Source: Candidatus Thorarchaeota archaeon
GTDB lineage: Archaea > Asgardarchaeota > Thorarchaeia > Thorarchaeales > Thorarchaeaceae
Direction of reading: 5' to 3'
NCBI GenBank assembly: GCA_003345595.1
Contig: PRDI01000129.1
Location: 1-64,000 of the forward strand
DNA: 64,000 nt
A model generated the notes under the pieces. That model worked only from the letters and a program-made list of their open reading frames with translations, did no database searches and had not been told where the DNA came from. This document shows, in pieces, positions 1-10,231 of the stretch. The position numbers and the translations under genes were made by a program. The stretch's first letter is position 1. Each line of letters opens with the position of its first letter.

Positions 1-861
1 GACCAAGGAATAATGAACCTGAGGAGTCTTGGCTTTCGGATCAAGGAGGGCAAGACAGTCAAGCTTCAGCACGAAGGCTACATGGCCGGCACGGACCAGC
101 AAAGAGCCGAAGACATAAACGGTATGTTTGCAGACGAGGAAGTGAAAGCGATAATTTGTGCCCTCGGGGGACAAGTGGGGATTCGAACTCTGCGCTACTT
201 GGACTTTAGTCTGATAAAGAGAAACCCCAAGATCTTCTCGGGAATGAGTGACATAACGACTTACCACATTGCCTTGCTGGCGAAGACTGGTCTTAGTGGT
301 CTCCATCAGAGCGATGTGACTTTCGCATTTGGGGGAGAAGTGCACAGCAATAATACTTACGAAAGAGACCTCTTTCTGAGAATAACCGAGAACGCACAAC
401 CACTAGGCGTTCTGCCAGCACTCACGGGATGGGATGTCTGGCGCGAGGGCTCCACGAAGGGCAGGCTGTTCGGTGGAAATATGAACAGCATTCAGTGCCT
501 GCTCGGGACCCACTATACTCCGAAACTGACCGAGGATGTCATCTTCTTCTGGGAATCGATGACTCAGCCTCTTAGCCACATCGATCAGAAGCTAGCTCAC
601 TTCAGAGAAGCCGGCCTCTTCGACAGGACTGTTGGAATGCTCATAGGCAAGATCAGAGGAGATGAGGGAGGTTCTCAGAGGGACATGACAGCTGAAGTGA
701 AGCCGGTCGCCGTTGATATAGCTGAAGAGTTCGACTTCCCCGTGATAGCGGGCATGGACTTCGGCCACTACACACCCAACCTTCCATTGCCCATGTGGCT
801 CAAGGCTAGTATGGACACTCAGAACCTTGCGATAAGCATTGAGGAACCATATGTTGTATGA
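1..861 (+). CDS. S66 family LD-carboxypeptidase / MccF-like serine peptidase (5' truncated by window edge)
   Basis: Open frame continues to base 1 (D-Q-G-I before first Met); 'AIICALGGQVGIRTLRYLDF' and nucleophile motif 'FSGMSDIT', typical of S66 peptidases; 'GMDFGHYTPNLPLPMWLKA' C-terminus. Confidence 0.85.
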   Translation, partial: DQGIMNLRSLGFRIKEGKTVKLQHEGYMAGTDQQRAEDINGMFADEEVKAIICALGGQVGIRTLRYLDFSLIKRNPKIFSGMSDITTYHIALLAKTGLSGLHQSDVTFAFGGEVHSNNTYERDLFLRITENAQPLGVLPALTGWDVWREGSTKGRLFGGNMNSIQCLLGTHYTPKLTEDVIFFWESMTQPLSHIDQKLAHFREAGLFDRTVGMLIGKIRGDEGGSQRDMTAEVKPVAVDIAEEFDFPVIAGMDFGHYTPNLPLPMWLKASMDTQNLAISIEEPYVV

Positions 862-906
862 GAGACCGTCCCTGAAGTCTACAAGATTCAGCAAGCCCCG
901 TGTATA

Positions 907-1650
907 TCAACTAGGGCCATGTTTAGTTCTTCGAAATTCCTCGAGGTTCTCTGGAGGCCAGCCTCGCGGGGTTTCATAGTTCTTCACAAATCGAAAGTCA
1001 CACATGGAATGACCTAGCGACAGAATCTGAGTACGCTTGAATCCAACACCTATTCCGCGCATCTTTGCGTAGTCCGCCAGACAGGCATAGGGGGCAAACT
1101 CCTCCGCTCCGAACTTGCGGAGAAGCTTGAGCCACCCACACTCAGTGAAGTTCAGTCCATATTCGAAGGTCTTGCCATCGCCCTCAACGTAGTCTCCTAA
1201 CCAGTTATCAGGATAATCACCATTGTGAGTTTCTGCCATCCATTTCGTCCAGCGTCGCTTCGAGAACCGGGAAAACAGCATCATACTGGCAAGCCTCTTC
1301 TTTATCGACGGTATCGAGCCGACGTATCCCTCCATGATCTCGTACATCCACTGTCCAATCTCTCTGTTTTCCATTCGATGCTCTTTGCAGGCCTTATACA
1401 TCGCCAAGGTTACTCCAGAGTCAACCATGAAACTGGTAAAGGGGCTCTTTGCTCCTCCCACATCAGGAAGCTGAGGAAGGAGATTCTCGAACTCCTCGCG
1501 AGCCTTCTCTGTCAGGACCTCAATCGTCTTCTCATCGAAACGTGATTTCGCGACGATTCGAGCGACCCGGACCAAATCGTCGAATCGCTTCATTATGGTC
1601 CTCTTCTGAGATACGTAGTAGTTCTCTTGTTGCATCTTGTTCGTCTTCAA
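907..1650 (-). CDS. L-2-amino-thiazoline-4-carboxylic acid hydrolase-like protein
   Basis: 247 aa; 'SLGHSMCDFRFVKNYETPRGWPP' C-terminal Cys motif and overall layout resemble the ATC hydrolase family. Confidence 0.6.
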   Translation of the reverse strand: MKTNKMQQENYYVSQKRTIMKRFDDLVRVARIVAKSRFDEKTIEVLTEKAREEFENLLPQLPDVGGAKSPFTSFMVDSGVTLAMYKACKEHRMENREIGQWMYEIMEGYVGSIPSIKKRLASMMLFSRFSKRRWTKWMAETHNGDYPDNWLGDYVEGDGKTFEYGLNFTECGWLKLLRKFGAEEFAPYACLADYAKMRGIGVGFKRTQILSLGHSMCDFRFVKNYETPRGWPPENLEEFRRTKHGPS

Positions 1651-2006
1651 TCATCGAGTTGCCATACCGATAAGGGTATGCAACAGCTGCGCAGAAGTTA
1701 GACAACCTTGGACATTCTCGAGTAGGGGCTTGAATAGCTCGAATCACACATCTCATTGAGGCGGACTCGACACAATCCAGCCTCAAGGAGTACGACCCCA
1801 GTGCCGTTTCTGGGAGGATAAGGACTCCTGTGTCCAACTTTGTCCAACTTACAATGAACAGTTGGGGCAGGCCTTGCTCTGAATGGACTGACAGCACGAT
1901 GCCGCTCGATGGAGCGGTTACTCTACCTCTCCCTGGAGATCATCCTTCTCCCACGCTTTTCAAGTCATAGGAATCCCTATGCAAGCCGCAAAGCAACTTC
2001 CTCACC

Positions 2007-2780
2007 TCACGGCGGAAATGGTTGAAGGTCTTGCATGACCATCTGAAGCAACTGATCATAGGTCATTCCTATCAACCAAGGTGTCAGAAACAGCAGGGCG
2101 ACACAGATTACGCCGAAGAAGATGGAGGCATAGCCACTCCGCGTCCACTTCACTTCCAGATCTTGGCTCGAACCGGTCGTTTCTGGCAAGACTGGCTGTT
2201 CCACTGATTCCGGTGTCACAGACGTGCTAGCCTGTTTCTCTACAACGCCGCTGTCCTCCGGAGCAGTGCCGCTCTCTTCGTTCTTCATGTCTCCCCTGAA
2301 ACCAATTGCCGCGCTTGTGGTTCGCGCTATATCGTCGGCAGAGAGCACGACTCCTCGTATCGCTTTATCATATCCTCCGAATCTTGCTCCAGTACGTATC
2401 CCGACTTGACCCACTCGTCCTATACCAGAAACACCTTCAAGTCCGGCAATGCCGAGCAAGACACCCGTGTATGCGTCCACAACGAAAGAGAATGCAATAA
2501 ACGACAAATCGAGTTTCAGGTGCCAAAACGACCTGCCCATAATCTTCCGCACACATCCTGAGCAATGGTGATGCTGGCGCACCAGTTCGAACACAAGATG
2601 AACAGTGACGATGACCACGAGCCAGAAGAGACTCACGAATATGCTGAGGACTACAGCAAGAACGATGTAGAGCACCTTGAAGGTTCTGCTCTCATCGTGG
2701 TTTACTATCCATATGTAAGTAGAGCGCAGGCGTTCATTGTCCAGCTTGAGCACCAGTCCTGAACATGGCTGCTCGTGCAT
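2007..2780 (-). CDS. hypothetical multi-pass membrane protein
   Basis: 257 aa with several hydrophobic segments and a Ser/Thr/Glu-rich linker; no family recognised. Confidence 0.5.
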   Translation of the reverse strand: MHEQPCSGLVLKLDNERLRSTYIWIVNHDESRTFKVLYIVLAVVLSIFVSLFWLVVIVTVHLVFELVRQHHHCSGCVRKIMGRSFWHLKLDLSFIAFSFVVDAYTGVLLGIAGLEGVSGIGRVGQVGIRTGARFGGYDKAIRGVVLSADDIARTTSAAIGFRGDMKNEESGTAPEDSGVVEKQASTSVTPESVEQPVLPETTGSSQDLEVKWTRSGYASIFFGVICVALLFLTPWLIGMTYDQLLQMVMQDLQPFPP

Positions 2781-2894
2781 TTAGACTATGCGGGCGCGAA
2801 GTGGAACAGGAACCCACGATACTCCCTGACGGCTACACTCCGAGTTTCCTCCTCTTGGCCACAGTGAGTTCTTCCACAAATCAGAAGAACCGCT

Positions 2895-3983
2895 TTGACC
2901 AAGACATTGCGGGTTCGTGATTGTTTGAGCAGTGAAATCTTGCATGTGCGGTTTGACCCTAGAGTAGTCCGTGATGGCCTTCTTCAAAGGCGGGATGATG
3001 AGGGCGCAAGATGTCTGACGTGCAACCACCGTTGCCTTATCCCAGACGGCGCAAGGGGCTTTTGCGGCACAAGAACGAGTGTCAATGGTAGAGTGACCAC
3101 ATTATGTTTTGGCAACATATCCTCGATCAGCAATAACCCCATCGAGAAGAAGCCATTCTTCCACTTTGCCCCGGGAACGATGGCATTCACCGTTGGAAGC
3201 TGGGGCTGTAATGCCACATGCGGATTCTGTCAGAACTACGAGATATCAAAAAGACACCCGAGTCCTCGGATCTCAAGGTACATGAGTCCAGAGGAGTTCG
3301 TTGAGAGGGCAACGGCAGAGGGAAGTGAGGGTATATCGATTTCCCTGAATGAGGCCGCTACACTCATGCTTGAGTGGAACTTGGAAGTCTTCAGGTTGGC
3401 CCACAGCAAGGGTCTGTACAACACGATCGTCACAAACGGATACATGACGATAGAAGCTCTCAATCTCATGATTGACGCGGGTCTTGATGCTGCTAACGTT
3501 GACCTGAAGGGTTGTGCGGAAGGTGTCAAGAGAGTCTGCGGCCTGACAGTAGGCCATGTCTGGGATACCATCGCCCATATGAGTAAAAGAGGAGTGCACG
3601 TTGAGCTAACAACGCTAGTCGTACCAGGACTCAGTGATGACACAGAGTGTCTTCAAGAGATCGCATCTTGCATAGTCAGCGACGTAGGTGCGGACACACC
3701 TTGGCACGTGAACAGGTACTTCCCTCATTATCGCTTCCGAGAACCACAGACGCCCGTTGAAACGCTCCTTCGTGCGAGAGAGATAGGTAAGCATCAGGGT
3801 CTAAGATACGTGTACGTAGGCAACTTGTGGGAGCAAGGATTGGAGGACACCACGTGCCCAGTCTGCGGCCAAGTCTGCTACACGAGGATGGGATTCCAGT
3901 CAAGAAACACAGGCACCGATTCTCAAGGAAAGTGCAGTCAGTGCGGGCACAACCTGGGCATACGATACTGGCCTAGTAACTGA
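2895..3983 (+). CDS. radical SAM protein, AmrS/PflA-activase-like
   Basis: 'CNATCGFCQNYEIS' (CxxxCxxC), 'CLTCNHRCLIPDGARGFCGTR', C-terminal Zn-type Cys pairs. Track start is a TTG, so the N-terminus is uncertain. Confidence 0.85.
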   Translation: MTKTLRVRDCLSSEILHVRFDPRVVRDGLLQRRDDEGARCLTCNHRCLIPDGARGFCGTRTSVNGRVTTLCFGNISSISNNPIEKKPFFHFAPGTMAFTVGSWGCNATCGFCQNYEISKRHPSPRISRYMSPEEFVERATAEGSEGISISLNEAATLMLEWNLEVFRLAHSKGLYNTIVTNGYMTIEALNLMIDAGLDAANVDLKGCAEGVKRVCGLTVGHVWDTIAHMSKRGVHVELTTLVVPGLSDDTECLQEIASCIVSDVGADTPWHVNRYFPHYRFREPQTPVETLLRAREIGKHQGLRYVYVGNLWEQGLEDTTCPVCGQVCYTRMGFQSRNTGTDSQGKCSQCGHNLGIRYWPSN

Positions 3984-4111
3984 CTCGTGAAGGTCGTCCA
4001 TGGAAACTGCGTCAGTGGCAGCCCTCGAAGGTCTGGACACGACAGACGGCACGAGCGAGGTTAGCATCAGCACGGAGGGTTTCACGAGCAGGCGGCCCAT
4101 GCGCCTTCGCT

Positions 4112-5977
4112 TCATTTCATATCTGCGGATAGCCGGGCAGGAAGAAGACGCTTCACCAAGAGTGTCAATGTTATGGTCAAAGTGAATACTAGGAATGACA
4201 GGACGAAGAAGAAGTACATCAGCGACCTGTCAGCATTGCTCAAGAACCAGAGCAGTCCAGGTCCACTGTCGACAATGAAGTATGCAGTGATAGAAAGATA
4301 GATTCCTGTTATGATGAGGACGAATAGTGCTAACCACACCATTACATCCGTCGGAGCCGCCGATTTCTTGTCAGATATCCTGAGAAGCAAGAAAAGAACA
4401 ATCAGACTAGGCAACAGTGCAAACAACGTGGGGCCGAACAATCGGATTAGGAAGTCTTCGACAGAAGTGAAGAAGTAGCTGGCCGAAAACCTCCAACCGA
4501 ATAGAATCAATCCGACATACAGCAGCACGAAGTACATGACTATGACGACCATAGTAGTCGCCACCCGTTGTCTGTCTGCAAGCGCAGTCTTTACACCGTC
4601 AAAAGATCTTCTGAGCAAGACACCTGCGACCAAGATTCCTGCGAATATGCAGACCATTACGACCAGCAGCCTCGCGGTCCGTTCTTCAGTGACCTTTGCG
4701 TCCCATGACGTTCGGAGGATACTCTCAGAAACCTCGATAGATGTGATTGCAGCGCCGATGGCAGAGCTGTTGTTTCCGCTTGTGAAGTTCCCATGGGCAT
4801 ACGTGATGAGCTGTTCAGCAACTGATACTTGGGACTGATATTGGGCCAGATAGCCCATTTTGCTGATTCTGCGCGTTGCCTGTGCTACGCGTATCTCTGA
4901 TAGATTGATTCTGTAAATGGCCTCCTGTTGGAGAGTGAGGTTCAGACATTGGAACAGGACCGTTCCTGAGCAATCGGAGGGCACAGCCCAACCCATCACT
5001 GCTGCAACGGTGGGAGCAATCGAGTTCTGATGCACAGGATCGTCATATGTCCCCGGCGTTACACCAGGACCTCTAATCAACAAGGGTATGTGAAGCACCT
5101 CTTCCTCAATCCCGCCATGTTCGCCCTTGCCAGAAAGAACATCGACTTGTCCATGATCGGAAACCACGACCACAAGTGTCGTATTGAGCAGACCCATTGC
5201 ATCGAAAGCGTCCAGCACTTCTCCTACGTATGTATCCTCGTTCTTCAGCGCTGTCACATATGACTCGCTTGCAGTACCGTTCTGATGACCTGCCTCGTCT
5301 GTTTCCCCGAAGTGAACTACCATGAACGTCGGGGAGTGGCGTTCTAGGACAAGCCGCGCATACTGTGACACAAGACTATCACGATAGTCAGGTAGGGTGA
5401 CCTCCGTGACCGGCATGCCGCTTGTGGCGTTTATCAAAACAGACTCTCCATTGGGCATTTGGCTTGTGAACGTGAGAGAGTAGTTCAGCCAAGGACTGAA
5501 CAGGTCGTACCAAGAATCACTTCCAATCATGGCGGTAGTACCCGAGTTCGTGACGGTTGTGTTCCAAAGCGAGTCCGCCGGAAACACGCCTTTGTACTCA
5601 TTGCCTATTACCTGACTCTCAGACGAGTTGACACCGGATGAGATCACGCAGTAGCCGGTCTTGCTCACACTGAGAAGAGTAGAACACTGTGCTGCAGTGA
5701 AATTGGCCCAGTCATCATAGCTCTCAATCTCTGGCCTTGATGTTTCATAGAAAGTGTCGGCGCGCACACCGTCCAATACGAACACGACAGCCCGATTGGC
5801 CAATGGAGTCATCCCCATGCCTTCGATTGACGAAACAGGTCCGGTCGGCACGTAACTGTAAGGGTTCACAAAGGCCACATAGGTGGAGAGGCCGGATACT
5901 AAGAGTTGCAGAAAGCCAAGTGAAACAAGCAACATCAGTGCCACTGCATACCTGAGACTGCGATTGCGTGACGCCAT
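4112..5977 (-). CDS. type I phosphodiesterase/nucleotide pyrophosphatase (alkaline phosphatase superfamily) with C-terminal multi-TM domain
   Basis: 621 aa; 'VVFVLDGVRADTFYE', 'HFGETDEAGHQNG', 'VVVSDHGQ', 'GEHGG' metal-site motifs; N-terminal TM and several C-terminal TMs. Confidence 0.8.
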   Translation of the reverse strand: MASRNRSLRYAVALMLLVSLGFLQLLVSGLSTYVAFVNPYSYVPTGPVSSIEGMGMTPLANRAVVFVLDGVRADTFYETSRPEIESYDDWANFTAAQCSTLLSVSKTGYCVISSGVNSSESQVIGNEYKGVFPADSLWNTTVTNSGTTAMIGSDSWYDLFSPWLNYSLTFTSQMPNGESVLINATSGMPVTEVTLPDYRDSLVSQYARLVLERHSPTFMVVHFGETDEAGHQNGTASESYVTALKNEDTYVGEVLDAFDAMGLLNTTLVVVVSDHGQVDVLSGKGEHGGIEEEVLHIPLLIRGPGVTPGTYDDPVHQNSIAPTVAAVMGWAVPSDCSGTVLFQCLNLTLQQEAIYRINLSEIRVAQATRRISKMGYLAQYQSQVSVAEQLITYAHGNFTSGNNSSAIGAAITSIEVSESILRTSWDAKVTEERTARLLVVMVCIFAGILVAGVLLRRSFDGVKTALADRQRVATTMVVIVMYFVLLYVGLILFGWRFSASYFFTSVEDFLIRLFGPTLFALLPSLIVLFLLLRISDKKSAAPTDVMVWLALFVLIITGIYLSITAYFIVDSGPGLLWFLSNADRSLMYFFFVLSFLVFTLTITLTLLVKRLLPARLSADMK

Positions 5978-6096
5978 CTAGTGTTCGCCCCGACTAGTAT
6001 TAGATGAGTAGTGGCTGAACCGGCAATGTGGGCTATATCAGTTGCTCCTCATGACCCTCAGCCCTGATCTTGCTGCAGCGTGTCCCCTAGTCGGAT

Positions 6097-6390
6097 TCAC
6101 GTCGGCTTGATCTCGCCCGCGCGCCTCAGCTCATACACGACAACATTACCTGGGTCCGGACATGCAACAGAAACGCGATCTGGGTCCTTTCCCCACGGAA
6201 AAGCACCACCGAACTCGAGGACAGTGATGAATGGGAGCATGGAGTTGTAAGCCCAGCGGCAAACCTTTGCCCTCTCACTGTCTTTCGACAGGTCAAACTC
6301 GTCGCCCACCTTGTAGAGCTTGCACGGGCTCTCTCCAGGCTGGGAACGAAGCTCTGCGACACGCGCAATTATCCGGTATCTCTTTGTCAT
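6097..6390 (-). CDS. TIGR04076-like small protein
   Basis: 'MTKRYRIIARVAE...CKLYKVGDEFDL...C.WAYNSMLPFITVLEFGG..PW..DPDRV.VACPDPGNVVVYEL'; start moved to internal ATG at 6390. Confidence 0.65.
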   Translation of the reverse strand: MTKRYRIIARVAELRSQPGESPCKLYKVGDEFDLSKDSERAKVCRWAYNSMLPFITVLEFGGAFPWGKDPDRVSVACPDPGNVVVYELRRAGEIKPT

Positions 6391-6412
6391 TCTTGTACCA
6401 CCATCCGAAACA

Positions 6413-8071
6413 TCATTTTGCATCGCGAAGCTCACGCCGCAGTATCTTTCCCACTGCACTCTTCGGCAGTGAGGAAACAAAAGAGATGATGCGAGGATAC
6501 TTGTAGGCGGCCATGTGCTCCTTGGCCCACTCTTTGATCTCGTCCTCAGTAATCTTTCCTTCGTACTCAGGCTTCAGTCTGATGAATGCCTTGATGGTTT
6601 CACCTGCCGCCGGGTCCGGAATTCCGATGACTCCAACTTCAGCGACTGCGGGATGTCTGTAGAGGAGATCCTCCACCTCTGCAGGGAATACCGAGTACGC
6701 CTTGTACTTGATGAGGTCCTTCTTCCGGTCGCCGATATACACGTAGCCGTCTGTGTCGAAACGGCCAATGTCACCGGTGTGCATCCAACCTCCTTTCAGC
6801 GTTTCGTCGGACTCCTTCTGCTTCCGCCAATAGCCAGCCATGACCTGGGGGCCTCGAATCAGGATTTCTCCCCATTCACCAATCGCCATTTCCTTGGAAT
6901 CGTCCGTTGTGTCGACTATCTTGATGTGAGTGTTGAAGATTGGAAGACCTACACTGCCTGGTTTCAGAACTCCCTCGGGAATCAGAGTCTGAATTGGCGA
7001 GGTTTCTGTCATTCCGTATCCTTCGACTATGTATATTCCAGTGAGCCGCTGAAATTGCTCCAGAATCTCGACAGGGAGCGGCGCGGCGCCGGAGAAGGCA
7101 TGCTTCAGGGACTGCAGCGCTTCCTTCTTGAGGTCAGGGCGCCCGAGCATTGAAACATACAATGTTGGCACTCCAACCAGTACCGTTGCCCCATACTTCG
7201 GAATTACATGAAGAACCTCCTTTAGGTCCGGCCTTGGAATCATTATGATGCTGGCCGCTATGTACGAGGCCAGTACGAGTACACAAGACAGGCCAAACGC
7301 ATGAAAGAATGGAAGGACGCCGACGAAACACTCCTTGCCCTCATTGACCTTGAACCACCTACGACCCGCTTCTGCGTTGAACATCAGGTTGCGGTGTGTC
7401 AGCATAGCGCCCTTGGGCATACCAGTGGTCCCTCCCGTGTACAACAGAGTGGCAACATCGTCTGCACCAAGACTGTTCTCAGGGGGTGTCATCGGCTGGT
7501 CAGACATCAAATCCCGAAAAAGACGAATCCCAGGCCCTACTGGTAGTGTTGGGTGTGCAATCTTGCCTGCAAGCTTGCCCAGGACAGCCTTGGCTTTAGG
7601 CAAGTATTCACCTGTCCTCGTATAGACTACTGCTTGAACCTCTGTGTCCTTTCTCCCTTTCTCAGCAACCTCATGGAACATGTCCAAGGCGACAAGGATC
7701 TTGGCGCCAGTATTCTCAAGTTGGTGGTGAAGCTCAAGTTCCTTGAGTAGTGGATTGACGGGTGAAACCATTGCCCCTGCTTTGAAAGCGCCGTAGAATG
7801 CAATAGGAAACTGCGGCAAGTTGGGAACCATGATCGCTACTCTATCACCCTTCTCGATGCCCAAGCCCAACAGAGCATGGGCAAACTGGTTACTCATCTC
7901 ATCGATCTGCCTGTAGTTTATCGTCTTGCCCATGATGTAGAAAGCGGGATGACTGGGAAACCGCTTGGCAGTACTCATGAGAGTTTCATGAATCGTTATC
8001 TTCGGAACCTCGATATCATATGGCAAGCCCTTTGGCCAGCTGTTCTGCCAGAACCTCTCCATTTTGCACAC
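6413..8071 (-). CDS. fadD: long-chain acyl-CoA synthetase (AMP-binding)
   Basis: 552 aa; 'LLYTGGTTGMPKGAMLTHRNL', 'GYGMTETSP', 'GWMHTGDIGRFDTDGYVYIGDRKKDLIKYKAYSVFPAEVE', 'PKSAVGKILRRELRD'. Confidence 0.93.
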   Translation of the reverse strand: MCKMERFWQNSWPKGLPYDIEVPKITIHETLMSTAKRFPSHPAFYIMGKTINYRQIDEMSNQFAHALLGLGIEKGDRVAIMVPNLPQFPIAFYGAFKAGAMVSPVNPLLKELELHHQLENTGAKILVALDMFHEVAEKGRKDTEVQAVVYTRTGEYLPKAKAVLGKLAGKIAHPTLPVGPGIRLFRDLMSDQPMTPPENSLGADDVATLLYTGGTTGMPKGAMLTHRNLMFNAEAGRRWFKVNEGKECFVGVLPFFHAFGLSCVLVLASYIAASIIMIPRPDLKEVLHVIPKYGATVLVGVPTLYVSMLGRPDLKKEALQSLKHAFSGAAPLPVEILEQFQRLTGIYIVEGYGMTETSPIQTLIPEGVLKPGSVGLPIFNTHIKIVDTTDDSKEMAIGEWGEILIRGPQVMAGYWRKQKESDETLKGGWMHTGDIGRFDTDGYVYIGDRKKDLIKYKAYSVFPAEVEDLLYRHPAVAEVGVIGIPDPAAGETIKAFIRLKPEYEGKITEDEIKEWAKEHMAAYKYPRIISFVSSLPKSAVGKILRRELRDAK

Positions 8072-8231
8072 GTCCGGAATTAGCTAGATGAAACTATACT
8101 AATCTACAGACCGGGCATATAACAGCATTGCCCATTCAAGTGGAACAAAGGCAAGTTGGCCACCAGACAAAAACGATTTGTGCCAGCAATACCATGCACC
8201 TGATTGCTGAAACGCGCTTGGAGAGGACTAC

Positions 8232-10217
8232 ATGAAGACAATCACCGTGATTGGCGCAGGCACGATGGGGCACGGAATAGCCCAGCTGGCAGCCAAGGCA
8301 GGTTATCAGGTATACCTGAATGATGTGAAGAAGGAGTTCATTGACAAGGGTCTTGAACGAATAAAGTGGAGCCTCGGGAAGTTCGCGAAGAAGAAGGATA
8401 TCACTGAGGAGCAGGCCAAAGAGATCTTCGGAAGGATAACACCGGAGCTGGATCTTGCCAAGGCTGTGAGAGCAGCTGATATCATAATTGAGGCAATCAT
8501 CGAGGACATGAGTGTGAAACAGGAACTTGGCCGCAGACTGGACAAGATCATGAAGAAGGGGGCCATATTCGCCACGAACACAAGCACACTGCCCATCACA
8601 GAGATAGCCTCTGCTTTCTCGCATCCTGAGAATGTAATCGGGATGCACTTCTTCAACCCACCACAGCTAATGCCACTGGTGGAGATAATCCGCGGCGAAA
8701 AGACTTCAGAGAGCACGCTGACGGTGATAGTCGAACTGTCACGCGAGATGGGAAAAGACATTGTCACTTGTAAGAAGGATGTCCCTGGCTTCATTGTGAA
8801 CCGCATGCTCGGGCCTCTGCTCAACGAAGCCGCATGGATGGTCGAACGAGGTGAAGCAAGCATCACGGCCGTAGACTCGGCAGCGAAGTACAGGCTTTCT
8901 CTGCCCATGGGTCTGTTCGAACTCGCGGACTACAGTGGTGTCGACGTGATCCACAATGCACAGAAGTACTTCGTCAGGAGAGGATTGGTTTCAAACCAGC
9001 CGCCCATTTGGGAGGAGAAGGTCAAGGCCCAAGAGTTCGGGATGAAGGTTGGAAAGGGCTTTTACACGTACAAGCAGGGTGCCCTCGGATGGGAGAGACC
9101 GGATATCCCGAGAGATGCAGGAAACAACGTAGACCTCGTCCGACTCTTCGCCCCGGCAATCAACTCAGGAGCAGAAGTGGTGCGACTGGAGATTGCCACC
9201 AGAGAGGATGTCGACAAGTCGGTGAAGATGGGACTAGGATTTCCGAAGGGCATTCTCGAGATGGCAGATGAGTTTGGCATAGACAAAGTGATGGATGCTC
9301 TGAAAGACCTTCGTAGCAAGCATGGTGAGTTCTACAAGCCAGACCCTCTGTTAGAACAGATGATGAGCGAGGGACGCACAGGGAAGGAGGCCGGGAAGGG
9401 ATTCTATGACTATGAGCAGAAGGCAACTGAGCTTGAAACACTCATCTTGAAGAAAGAACCCGAGAACAAGATTGCGTGGTTGGTCTTGAACAGGCCACAC
9501 AGACTGAACACATTCACTCTTGAGTCCATAGCGGACTTCCGACGCGCATTTCTTGATGTTGCTGCTGACAAGAACATCAGAGTACTCATAATCACCGGTG
9601 CAGGAGACAAGGCATTCTGCACAGGGGCAGACCTGACAGCGTTCTCAGGTGATATCAACCCCTCGGCAGCACGGGACCTTTCCGCGCAAGGTCATGATCT
9701 CTTCGCAATGATTGAGAAGCTGCCACAACCCGTCATCGCGGCCATAAACGGGTACGCCTATGGAGGTGGATGCGAACTGGCGTTGGCTTGTGATTTTCGG
9801 ATTGCGGCCGAGCGTGCCAAGATCGGTCTCACAGAAATGCGATTGTCGTTGATTCCGGGTTGGGGCGGTACACAGAGACTGCCCAGAATCATAGGGCTTG
9901 CAAGGGCCAAGGAGGCCATCATGCTTGCACGGAGGTACACTGCCGAAGAGGCACTGACGATAGGTCTTGTTAACAAGGTCGTTTCGAACGATAACTTCGA
10001 GAACGAAGTGAGGGCATTTGCACACGAGCTCGCCAAGCAGTCACCCATCGCAATCAAACTCGCCAAGCAATGCTTGAACCATGGCACTCAAGTGCCATTG
10101 GACGTGGGATTGGAGCTCGAGGCACAGGCATTCGGGGTCCTCTTCTCGACAGAGGATCTCTTCGAGGGGATTGCGGCATTCATGGAAAAGAGAGAGCCCG
10201 ACTTCAAGGGCAAATAG
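8232..10217 (+). CDS. 3-hydroxyacyl-CoA dehydrogenase / enoyl-CoA hydratase fusion
   Basis: N-terminal 'ITVIGAGTMGHGIAQLAAKAGY', 'PGFIVNRML', 'GKGFYTY'; C-terminal crotonase 'GAGDKAFCTGADL', 'AINGYAYGGGCELALACDFRIA', 'SLIPGWGGTQRLPRIIG'. Confidence 0.95.
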   Translation: MKTITVIGAGTMGHGIAQLAAKAGYQVYLNDVKKEFIDKGLERIKWSLGKFAKKKDITEEQAKEIFGRITPELDLAKAVRAADIIIEAIIEDMSVKQELGRRLDKIMKKGAIFATNTSTLPITEIASAFSHPENVIGMHFFNPPQLMPLVEIIRGEKTSESTLTVIVELSREMGKDIVTCKKDVPGFIVNRMLGPLLNEAAWMVERGEASITAVDSAAKYRLSLPMGLFELADYSGVDVIHNAQKYFVRRGLVSNQPPIWEEKVKAQEFGMKVGKGFYTYKQGALGWERPDIPRDAGNNVDLVRLFAPAINSGAEVVRLEIATREDVDKSVKMGLGFPKGILEMADEFGIDKVMDALKDLRSKHGEFYKPDPLLEQMMSEGRTGKEAGKGFYDYEQKATELETLILKKEPENKIAWLVLNRPHRLNTFTLESIADFRRAFLDVAADKNIRVLIITGAGDKAFCTGADLTAFSGDINPSAARDLSAQGHDLFAMIEKLPQPVIAAINGYAYGGGCELALACDFRIAAERAKIGLTEMRLSLIPGWGGTQRLPRIIGLARAKEAIMLARRYTAEEALTIGLVNKVVSNDNFENEVRAFAHELAKQSPIAIKLAKQCLNHGTQVPLDVGLELEAQAFGVLFSTEDLFEGIAAFMEKREPDFKGK

Positions 10218-10231
10218 AGGGAAGTATCAAT

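Noticed and set aside
1831-1850. Tandem 10-mer TGTCCAACTT x2
   Set aside because: Only two copies, about 180 nt from the nearest start codon, no symmetry; not enough to claim an operator.
1532-1897. 121-aa minus ORF overlapping the ATC-hydrolase-like gene
   Set aside because: Overlaps the start of a better-supported gene; Arg/Cys/Pro-rich sequence without recognisable motifs.
2895-3983. Complete AmmeMemoRadiSam system
   Set aside because: The radical SAM protein resembles AmrS, but no AMMECR1 or Memo homolog is visible nearby, so only the radical SAM call is kept.
8306-8908. 200-aa antisense ORF opposite the HADH/ECH fusion (and similar antisense ORFs, e.g. 11649-12260, 3236-3643, 22144-22602)
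   Set aside because: Shadow ORFs of well-supported genes; compositions are Ser/Arg/Pro-rich and lack motifs.
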